Assembly (NCBI GenBank): GCA_024741835.1
Contig: JAENRP010000091.1
Coordinates: 108,025-150,307, forward strand
DNA: 42,283 nucleotides
From: Diplocarpon mali
Taxonomy: Eukaryota; Ascomycota; Leotiomycetes; Helotiales; Drepanopezizaceae
Reading direction: 5' to 3'
Shown one piece after another: positions 34,207 to 42,283 of the stretch; the stretch's first letter is position 1; every line of letters begins with the position of its first letter. The notes beneath the pieces are model-generated. The model was not told the origin of the DNA. It worked only from the letters and a program-made list of their open reading frames with translations, and ran no database searches. The position numbers were made by a program, and so were the translations under genes.

Positions 34207-34534
34207 GGCAATACGCTGTGTTTGAGACTATTGCTCGAAGCTTCAGGGGGCTTTGTGGGATGTTGTAGTAATGGCAGAAGTTCCGGCGCAAATCGTGACC
34301 TTCTCGAGGCCGAACGGGAATGCGACTCGCCAAGTGATTTTGTGTCGGCTCGTGCTTTCCTGATAATAACAACTACAATCCAATCAGTAATTACCCGCGC
34401 AAAAAAAAACACAAAAGCTGCCCGGCTTGCATTTACTTAACACTGCTAATCTCTGGACATTTTGTCTCTACGACCTGGAACACGCTGCCACTTTACGCTG
34501 CCAGAAACTACATACTCTCCAGACCACCTTCATT
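34207..34534. promoter_or_regulatory. Divergent promoter region, SAP18 / Prp18
   Basis: This 328 bp stretch lies between the two starts and serves both genes. It holds a short A-run near 34400. No other site was recognised. Confidence 0.6.
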
Positions 34535-35614
34535 ATGGATTTCGCTGCCCTTATGAACAAGGAGATATCCAAAGCAAAACCCACGAAGAACGCTGAAACC
34601 GAGAACACGAATAAGTTCATGAAAAAAGCAGAGGTGGAAGAAGAAAGGCGCCGGAAATACCTTGCTGAACAACGGGCCCTCGAAGAAGAGAAAGAGACAA
34701 AGCTCAGGCAGAAGAGAAAACGAGAGCAGGATGAAGCGGAGGCAAACCGAGCCAGGGAGGAGAAGCGGAGGAAGCTGGCTGAGGAGTCTAGGCGGCGGAG
34801 GGAAGAGCAAGAGGCTGAGGAGGAGAGAGTCAGGAGGAAAAGATTGGGCTTGCCTGAGCTGGTGACGGAGACGAGGGAAGAGGTCGAGGTGGATGATATC
34901 AGAGACGAGGAACTTGTTGAGAAATTGCGGGAGATGGGCGAGCCTATCACTTTGTTTGGGGAAAGTCACAAGGGAAAGCTTAGGAGGTTTAGAAAGTTGG
35001 GCATAGTCATGACGAACGGCCCTATCCCAACGTCCTTGGAACTGGTGGAAGAGAAAGATATGAAGGTTGATACAGTACCAAAGGGGGGTTCGGAGAGGAA
35101 GTTTCTGTTCAGGCAGCTGGCTTCGTACTTCACGATGATTTTAAAGGAGTGGGAGTCTGCTTTGGAGGCGGAGAAGAGGGATACATTTGCAAGTAAAGCT
35201 GCATATAATGCTATGGTGCAAAGCAAAGAAAACATGACGCCGGTAATTCTCTTGTTTCCATTTTTGTTTGACCCGTGCTAACATGAACAGCTATTCCGTA
35301 AATTCGAGAAAGGAGATGTTGACGAAGGTGTCCTAGAGCCCATTGTCGAGATCGTCAAGGCAGCACAAGAGCGGCGTTACGTGGATGCCAATGACGGGTA
35401 TTTACGTCTGAGTATTGGAAAAGCTGCATGGCCCATCGGCGTTACTATGGTTGGAATTCACGAGCGTAGTGCCAGAGAGAAGCTGCATGAGAGTGACAAG
35501 GGTCATGTCATGGGAGATGAGGTTACGAGAAAGTTCTTGCAGAGCATCAAGAGATGCTTGAGCTTTGCGCAGGTTAGGTGGCCTCCTGAAGATATTAGAC
35601 AGCTCATGGGTTGA
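34535..35614 (+). CDS. prp18: Pre-mRNA-splicing factor 18 (Prp18)
   Basis: Exons 34535-35242 and 35291-35614 join at phase 0 to 343 aa, close to the human length. The N-terminus (MDFAALMNKEISKAK) is followed by a long charged coiled coil rich in Glu/Arg/Lys (about 30-115), then the short conserved LREMGEPITLFGES motif (about 131-144) and the helical Prp18 domain (about 185-343). The domain includes FRQLASYFTMILKEWE, LRLSIGKAAWPIGVTMVGIH, VMGDEVTRKFLQSIKR and KRCLSFAQVRWPPEDIRQ. Prp18 acts with Slu7 in the second catalytic step of splicing, stabilising the U5 snRNP-exon interaction. The start follows a long CT-rich leader. It ends convergently with the GFA-family gene. Confidence 0.95.
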
Positions 35615-36207
35615 TCGGCAGGTACCATCGATCCAAATATACTAAAATCTCAACCCGCCGCCTCCAATATTATCCAGGTCGATGGCTGTATGCGAACAGT
35701 TTCTTGTGTACTCAATGGAGGCCATTCGACTTTGTTGATTGGCTTCGAGGGTTATTTCAAAAACCCGGACCCCTTTACAAAACATGCTGGGCGGTATTGT
35801 CATACTGGGGCTCAATCAAAGGTTGCAAGCACCTTAAGTCATCATAACTCTCGACATGCCACCATCAATGGAGCAAATCTATGCTGTCTTAGAAAGAAAC
35901 CTCGGACGAATAATTCAGCTTCTTGCTGTTCTCACTGTGTAGTTTGATGCTATTGAATATACAGCGAGCACGTGCTGTGTTTAATAGCGCCTTAAGATGT
36001 AACAAAGTATACAACTTGGCACATATCGCAAGAATAACGAGAAGACAAACTAAATGTACAAGGTGCTGTTGGCGTGAGAGCGAATCTGTCGACACTATGA
36101 GTAGTTGCGGTAAGCTGACTTCCCTCCTGAAATTACAGATTGACGTCTCCCAGATCCCAGGATTCTTGGATTTCTTTCTTGCAACGGCCTCCTCGTTCCC
36201 CAAGTTC
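35615..36207. other. Convergent intergenic region
   Basis: This 593 bp stretch lies between the 3' ends of prp18 and the GFA-family gene. Nothing beyond likely UTRs was recognised. Confidence 0.5.
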
Positions 36208-36739
36208 TTAGTCGATTGGCGTGACTCCCGGGAATGGCCTCTCCCAATGCTCGGCGTTTCTCCAAAACTGCTCTCTACCAGGTGCTGGCAACCTCACACC
36301 AGACGTCACAAATAGCCCTCCCTTTAGGATACACTGTTCTGGGTGAATCGCAACCACATTCATGATGGCACTACAAAACATCAGCCAGATGAAAGCACAG
36401 CAGACTTGAGTTCATACGATCCACAAGCACCACAGAAGTACTGCTTGACACTATTTCCAGACGCCGCGATGTCGACATGGAATTTAGCCGCTCCTTCGAT
36501 GTTAATGCTCTCCATTGACGTAGCGATGTTGACGGCAAACCTGTGTATAATATTAGCGCGAAAGAAAAGGTAGAGGTCTTCATTTCTGCTAACAGGGAGC
36601 CACTCGATTTTCGGCAGTTCGAACAGTGGCAGATAGTGACACTGGATGGCAACGAAGACCGCGGTAGAGAGACGACTATCCTTCCGCAGTTGCAAGAACC
36701 GTATATGATTTCCGAAGCAACCAGGGTTGTAGTAGACAT
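36208..36739 (-). CDS. GFA/CENP-V-type zinc-binding protein
   Basis: Minus-strand exons 36739-36594, 36540-36418 and 36370-36208 join in frame to 143 aa. The zinc-binding pattern of the glutathione-dependent formaldehyde-activating (GFA) family is complete: C16/C18 in GSCNCGRI, C37/C39/C42 in CHCSNCRKSSGSLFA and C85/C88 in FCGACGSAI. The family end follows (LKGGLFVTSG and FWRNAEHWERPFPGV). Intron 1 uses a GTTAGC donor; splicing there restores GSLFAVNIATS, which reads correctly for the family, while the unspliced frame does not. Intron 2 (36371-36417) is needed to reach the C-terminal third. Members have been linked to glutathione adducts, but the role of most fungal paralogues is unknown. An upstream in-frame ATG at 36763 would add MYFLNQPA. 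Confidence 0.85.
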
Positions 36740-37272
36740 AGCTGGTTGGTTTAAAAAGTACATAATTGACTACGAACCGGCGGTTAAATAGCACAGCATA
36801 CATACAAAGGATGGCACACAAATAATGGGACGATTCACCAGTATGCATAGGAAATGCACAGTCACCTGAACCAAGGCATCAGTAGAATATCTGCTTTGTA
36901 GTCTCATGAGTTTGCTACTGCATCAACTTCCAGATATCAATGCAAGACTTACAAGTAGTGGCCGTACGTGAAGTTGGCCCGCAGTCCCAACCCGGATAGA
37001 GACTTTATTAATGCTTCCGAAGCAAGTGCAGCAAAGAAGACAAATCACGTAGCTACCCGCCCGCAGAACAAGAGAGATGGATGTTTACCCCACATCACGT
37101 GCGATTATTCGGCAAACCTTCCAAATGAACCTGCGTCGTCAAGTTTTCTTAATCATGGTAGTGGAGCTCTGTCTCGAGCCCGAAACATCTTCATTCGTGG
37201 CAGCGGCCTTGGAAGAATCATCATAGTGTTTCAGTGTCAAAACGCCAGTGACTTGATTTGATTTCGGGTGCT
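36740..37272. promoter_or_regulatory. Divergent promoter region, GFA protein / Rcm1
   Basis: This 533 bp stretch lies between the two starts. It contains ATCACGTG at 37094-37101, the same E-box type as upstream of rpl29, about 170 bp before the rcm1 start. Confidence 0.5.
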
Positions 37273-39223
37273 ATGTCACTCTACTATGAGGCCGCTGACA
37301 TTCTCACAGCACCTGCTAGCGCTGGTGGTAGCTTAAAGTCGAGGATATTCAGCAAGAAAGATTTGAAGTCGCAACCGGCACAAATTTATGCATTGGCAAT
37401 CGAGACTTGCAAGTGGAGCTCGGTGTTGAAGGAGGTCGTAGAGAACGCAGATATTCTGCGCCTTGAGCGCAAGGTAAGTGCACCCAGTCAAGTCATATAG
37501 TGGTTCGAGCACTGATCTGGACTTGGATCTCGTGTAGCTTACACCGATTCTTTCAATCCTCCTTGTACATGACCTTCTCCTGGCGAAACGAGGCATTGCC
37601 CTCCCTGCGGTCCACGGCCTAAGGGCTAATGTCGAGAGGCATAGAGGTAGACTTCAGGCCGAGTTTGTAAAGGCGAGAATTCGCAGGAAGCTCAGCTCGG
37701 TGGAGGCCTTCAAGGCTTTCGTGGAGGAGGGGTTGGAGAACGGAGGGGATGCCTCGGATGCGCCGTCCCCTCGCTGGGTTCGAATCAACACCGTGAAAAC
37801 TACACTGGAAGATCAGTTGGAGTCAACGTTTTCTGAGTTGGAGCGGGCAACTACGATTGCAGCTGTACGCAAACGAGGGAAAAAGCAGCTTCTCATCGAT
37901 CATCACATTCCGAATTTGGTCGCCATTTCACCGGGTATTGATCTATCCAAAAGTGCTGCCTACAGGTCGGGACAGATAATATTTCAGGACAAGGCCTCCT
38001 GTTTCCCTGCTTATTTGCTCGACCCGCTTCCTCAAGATGGAGACATTGTGGATGCATGTTCTGCACCAGGAAACAAGACGACTCATCTTGCCTCAATGAT
38101 CTTAGATCGTAGCCCGGAGCCTGACGCGTTCTCACAAACAATCCACGCTTTCGAGAAGAACAAAGGTAGAGCAGAGACACTGGAGAAGATGGTGAAACTA
38201 GCTGGATCAGATGATTTCACTAGAATCCGGGCTGGACAAGATTTTCTCAAATCTGATCCCAATTCGACTTCATTGAAGAATGTTGGAGCTCTTCTGCTAG
38301 ATCCAAGTTGTTCTGGGAGTGGCATTGTCGGAAGAGATGACATGCCAGAATTGCATCTACCTGTTCTCAAAGTAGCGGCACCAAAAGCCGGATCGAGACC
38401 TCCGAAGAAGAATTCGAAAACACCCGAACCTGCCCTCGACTCAAGAAAGCGCAAACGTGAGGAGCATGACACTGCTATGGATGTCATGGTGGACGACGAC
38501 GGAGAGGTCACTGCAATTAGCTCCGAAAACGAGTTAAGAAATAGATTAGAAGCGCTCTCAAAGTTCCAACTAGAGCTGCTTCTTCATGCGTTCAAATACC
38601 CTGCTGCACGGAAGATCACTTATTCCACGTGCTCCGTGCACGCCGAAGAGAATGAGAAAGTTGTTCAGAAAGCGTTGGAACACCCAAGTATGAAGCAGAG
38701 CGGTTGGCGCATTCTGAAGCGCGAAGAGCAAGTCAGAGGCATGAAGGAGTGGCCTGTTCGAGGATCTCTTGATGCTTCTAGTGGTAATGAAGAGATTGCT
38801 GAAAGTTGCATCAGAGCGAACAAAGATGACGAGCATGGCACGATGGGCTTCTTCCTGGCTGGGTTTGTCCGAGATCAAACTCCGAGAGGAGAGGTAGACG
38901 AGCAGTTCCTCCGAGATGAACGAGGCCATCTTGTCCGCGACATAATGGGATTTCCCGTACGGAAAGTGATTGAAGAGCCTGAGACTACAGCTTTTGAGGA
39001 GTCTGAAGTCGAGCTAGTTACAGACGGAGATTGGGGTGGGTTTGATGAGGTAGCGAAAGAGGTTGTGCCAAAGACTTCTAAGGCCGCCAAAACACCAACT
39101 CAAGCGTGTCCTCCGAAGGAAGCAATCTCGAAGCCATCCAAAACTTCTGTCAACAAGCACGCGCACAGTGCCTTTCAATCCCGCACTCAACTTGTCAAGC
39201 CAGACAAGAAACGAAAGAAATAG
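37273..39223 (+). CDS. rcm1: 25S rRNA cytosine-C5 methyltransferase (Rcm1/NSUN5)
   Basis: Exons 37273-37473 and 37538-39223 join at phase 0 to 628 aa. It starts MSLYYEAADILTAP, the NSUN5-like N-terminus. The Rossmann-fold methyltransferase core holds SAM-binding motif I D239-ACSAPGNKTTHLA, motif IV D322-PSCSGSG with C325, and motif VI YSTCSVHAEEN with C432. The two cysteines are the paired catalytic residues of NOL1/NOP2/Sun RNA m5C methyltransferases, the motif VI cysteine being the nucleophile. Yeast Rcm1 methylates one cytosine in 25S rRNA in the nucleolus. A charged insertion with a likely nuclear-localisation signal (SRKRKREEHD) lies between motifs IV and VI, and a Lys-rich tail (KPDKKRKK) ends the protein. 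Together these make it longer than the yeast enzyme. Confidence 0.93.
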
Positions 39224-40449
39224 ACGACTTGGAGGATACCAGAGATACGAATTTTTATCTGGAGACGAATGGATGCTGATATTACGTATTTGCTTACTTT
39301 GCTCTTTCACGGCCCAGCGGCTCTTCACCACGGTACGGCTTCTAGTATTTCTTCCATCCGACTGTCTCAATTTTGCAAACAAGCGGCACTACATCATAAC
39401 AGTTGTTGCGCCAGGCCGAGTGCCTTTTGACCTCCATATGTCCTTTGCCGCCCCGGTCTGGGTCATTTCCTGGGCGGGCGGGGGCACTCGCTTTTTGCTG
39501 ACGCTCCGCTGCGGAGACCTCTGGCCGTGGAGGCTGTCAAGAACACAGGCAGAACGTATATCCGAAGAACATCGGTGATGGACAGACTTACTCTTTGTAC
39601 CTCCCACAACTACCCTTCAACGGCCGGGTGGATTCTGCAGCTAACTCCTATGACATCTGACGTAAGTGGCTTTGAAACATCCATCTTTCCATCCTTCGCT
39701 TGTCAAGTATGGTTCACCAGACGACCCAAAGCTGGCCTCCGTCGAGTCAGAAATTATTATATCTTGTGGCTAAGTCGGGATGACGGCACACAACCTGCAA
39801 GCATCGGGTTCTCCCGACCCGTCATATCGTTCCAGATCTCGTTGATCGGCGGCAACAAGGCAGCTTTTTCCCGAATCATATCTAGCCGAGGTAGCTTATT
39901 CATGTTATACATGTTTGTGCATCCATGTCCGACAGCTGTCGTGAGTGCGTCTCGCTGTAAGCGAAGAACCATCCTGGCGGTACTGAAGGCAGGGCTACCT
40001 AAGCGATGAAGTTGATCTGATCGGCACCCTCTAGTGCTTCATCATCGACTCCCGAAATCCTAAAGTCCTAGCGTCCCGAACTCATGCGGAAGTCATTCGC
40101 GAGGAAGGAGTTATTTCCGGATTGTTGTTTTTCCTGTAGGATATGAAGTCTTTGCAGGTCTTGATAATCATGTTGTCTTTGCTTCGGATGATCGCCCTCT
40201 TTTGCCAGTCTGTCTATAGATATTTCCTCTCGTTTCTTTTCAATAAAGGTTCCCCAGTTGGAGCGCTACAAGTGCTTCAGATGGAGAATCTTACAATAAA
40301 TCCGTCATCATCACAGGCCCAGAAACAAGATGTCGAGGCTCATAAGAAAACTACACAGAAGTCATCGCGTTAGGGCAGCGATAGAGCCTTGTGCTTGATC
40401 AGATACATGTCATAACTGAGGGCTCGCATCGGGCATAAAGTCTCTAGCA
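39224..40449. other. Intergenic region with fragmentary coding-like sequence
   Basis: No intact gene is seen in this 1.2 kb. On the minus strand, 39972 to 39757 reads smoothly (DALTTAVGHGCTNMYNMNKL, then INEIWNDM) after a splice-acceptor-like CGCTTACAG. Neighbouring frames upstream are broken by stops, so this may be the remnant of a lost gene. A small hydrophobic frame at 40143-40373 (+) is unplaced. Confidence 0.35.
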
Positions 40450-41690
40450 CGCACGGGGACGCATATGTGGTAGATTGCATGGAGAATGATCGGCGGAATC
40501 CTGTGCTCTCTCTCGGCACAAGGTGATGATAACCTTGCATGTGGCGTTGGTAAGTTGCGGAGTAGTCACGTCGATGTGAAAGTTGGTCGGATCTGGGGAT
40601 TGGTTTGGCTGGGTCAACATCTTGACTGAAGATTATCGTGATAGGGAACGTTGGCAGTAGCATTTGCCTCCTCGTCATACAGTGGTGCCGTCACGCAGCT
40701 GTTGAAGCCTTCCGCATCAGAGCGCGGACTGGCAATAGGTCTTCTCGCCGCTCCGCCCTCCCTGGGTCCTGACATTGATCCCATCGCTGGCGAACGCTGG
40801 ATTGTATTTGAGGGACACAGAGGGCTGGAGATAGGCTCATGGTCTAAAGGCAATTTTTACAGGAGCTCAATAGATTATTGGACCGCTGATGATCCCAAAG
40901 ACATACACTCCCGCCGCCGGGCGAGGGGGATGTCCAAAGTGAGCGGCATGGTCCACAAATCCAAGATTAAAATCCTCACGGCGAGGAATCTACGAGACCG
41001 CTGGCTCCGGGCTCCGGGCTCTGCCCTCCAAAGAGCCCGTTGTCTTGCAGCGTAGTTTCTATCCGGCTATCACTTACGCGACTTGTCGCACGGTATATCG
41101 CGCCTTTCCAGCTTTATCTCAGCAGGACCGAGGAGGAAGTCCTGGTATTGGAGGGTTGGGTGTTATTGGTGTCGCGCTCGGCATGGTCACTGGCAGTTGC
41201 TTTTCCGATATCGAAGGTGAGGAGCAGGAGGCGGAAACACAACACAGCTGGAACGCACCTCCGGAAGCGTGGCTCTCACCGGCTGTGATCTGCGATATTG
41301 CGTTACTCATCGGTGTCTTCTGGTTCGCGTGGACCACGTATCGCAGTAGACGTCGGGCTGTCTCGCTCATCGGCACCGCTACATTCGGGTCCGGTATAGC
41401 GTCGGCATTCCTGAGTAGTACGAGCCCCCTGATCGACTCCTGTGTAATTTATGCCGCCTCTCTCCTCGCCGCCGACAGTGTCCTGCGTTCGCTCGTCAGT
41501 GCTGTCTTTCTCTTGCTTTCCACCTGTAAGAACTCGCCTACGCCCTTCTCTAGGTACCGAGCTAGCACTACATGCCTAGGTATGTATCAAGGGCCTTGAC
41601 ATCCCGGGGGCATACCCCATGCCAGCACTGCTCTCGAGCGTGACCCGTTTCCGATGCTCCTCAGCCAGTAGGGCGAGCGTAATTGACTGG
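40450..41690 (+). pseudogene. Decayed MFS (DHA1-type) drug/polyamine transporter
   Basis: Pieces of a fungal major-facilitator transporter occur in order but in different frames. They are an N-terminal segment like VVDCMENDRRNP (about 40470), a first-helix segment AVAFASSSYSGAVTQLL (from about 40650), and a central linker-like RRRARGMSKVSG to RDRWLRAPGSAL. After a frame change near 41028 there follows SKEPVVLQRSFYPAITYATC, with GIGGLGVIGVALGMVTG, WNAPPEAWLSPAVICD and IYAASLLAADSVLRSL, ending near DPFPMLLSQ. The region between helices 2 and 6 is missing and stops interrupt the N-terminal part. The start and end are approximate. This is a dead gene by the broken frames; the parent family assignment rests on remembered DHA1 motifs. 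Confidence 0.65.
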
Positions 41691-42283
41691 CGCGTAAAAA
41701 CGCCGCCGAAGCTGGCCAACGTGCTGGCGCCGTCTCGGATCGCTGGTGCAGAGAAGCAGGGGCAGGATGGAGGCGAGCCTGGGAGGTCCACCGAGGGGAA
41801 CACGACGCCAAGACTGGCATGAGTGCCGAGAAGAACGGGGGGGCTAATCAAAGACGGTCGGAAACATGGCCGTACATACCCTCCTGAACAGAGAGATCCA
41901 ACCCCCCTGTGTTGTAAGCGAGAGCGCGCTCCACTTCCCTCCCGCTTGCGGTGTTGACATGCTCGCCACCCTTACCGAGATTTTCTCTTGAATGAATGGA
42001 CGAACGAATAACGAAATGAACGAATGAACAAACGAATGAAGAACCCCCCATGTCTCGATTTTCTTTTGAATGAACGGACGAACGAATAACGAAATGAACG
42101 AACGAACAAACGAACAAACGAACAAACGAGTGAAGAACCCCCCCATGGCAAGAACAAAAGAGTCCCGCCACAAGTCAGGCGCAGCAGGCAGGCCAGCAAG
42201 TCCCCGCACGGGAAACCTGGCGGCTTCCCGTGCTGAGCGCCGGGAGGTCGTGTGGGAGGGCACAAGAGGCGCGAGACCCCCCC
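41691..42283. other. Right-end intergenic sequence
   Basis: Past the MFS relic there is no recognised gene up to the window end. Poly-C and poly-G tracts and the tandem repeat described separately occupy it. Open frames on the minus strand are created by the repeat. Confidence 0.5.
41981..42146. repeat. Two-copy tandem repeat built from GAAC/AAAC tetranucleotides
   Basis: Copy 1 (about 41981-42052) and copy 2 (about 42059-42146) each begin TTTTCT(C/T)TTGAATGAA, run through CGAACGAATAACGAAATGAA, continue with AACGAACAAACGA tetranucleotides and end GTGAAGAACCCCCCCATG or similar. The second copy is longer by extra AACAAACG units. The unit is therefore a minisatellite containing a microsatellite. 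Confidence 0.85.

Noticed and set aside
37502..37515. GGTTCGAGC as a tRNA B-box
   Set aside because: It lies in the rcm1 intron with no matching A-box or cloverleaf around it.

Overview
The window is nuclear DNA of a filamentous ascomycete (Pezizomycotina). The evidence is short introns of about 45-90 bp, mostly with GT-AG ends and CTAAC/CTGAC branch sites close to the acceptor. CT-rich leaders precede several starts. Gene content is fungal: PalB calpain of the ambient-pH pathway, Vts1, TFIIIC tau131, Rcm1 and SAP18. One AT-rich block looks RIP-degraded. A Leotiomycete or Sordariomycete is plausible, but the genus cannot be read from the sequence. Most genes are interrupted, so exon joins below come from splice signals, reading-frame phase and family similarity; all joins given are frame-consistent.

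Layout. 118-1731 (+): C2H2 zinc-finger protein. 2588-5379 (-): PalB/Rim13 calpain-like protease. 6158-7316 (+): peroxisomal adenine-nucleotide carrier. 7317-9979: gene-free, with an AT-rich, TpA-rich block at about 7980-9650. 9980-10487 (+): ribosomal protein eL29, a five-exon gene coding only 65 aa. 12173-14118 (+): Vts1 SAM-domain RNA-binding protein. 14756-18294 (+): TFIIIC TPR subunit (Tfc4/Sfc4). 18295-22459: gene-free. 22460-23312 (+): GPI-anchored Pro/Ser/Thr-rich wall protein. 23313-27898: gene-free. 27899-30820 (+): LCAT-like alpha/beta hydrolase. 31100-31143: assembly gap in homopolymers. 31401-32301 (-): glutathione S-transferase. 32651-33072 (+): small complex I subunit (NDUFB4/B15-like) in four exons. 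33352-34206 (-): SAP18 with a Gly/Arg tail. 34535-35614 (+): Prp18. 36208-36739 (-): GFA/CENP-V-type zinc protein. 37273-39223 (+): Rcm1/NSUN5 rRNA methyltransferase. About 40450-41690 (+): decayed MFS transporter. 41981-42146: two-copy tandem repeat.

The genes are mainly housekeeping: RNA and ribosome functions (eL29, Vts1, TFIIIC, SAP18, Prp18, Rcm1), organelle functions (peroxisomal carrier, complex I subunit) and pH signalling (PalB). They do not form an obvious biosynthetic or defence cluster. Head-to-head pairs with short shared upstream regions are palB/carrier, GST/complex I subunit, SAP18/Prp18 and GFA/Rcm1. I saw no tRNA, rRNA, CRISPR array or intact transposon. I did not find a convincing undescribed system. 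The best second-look items are two GC-AG introns, micro-exon genes, competing splice donors (palB and TFIIIC), the MFS relic and the AT-rich block.
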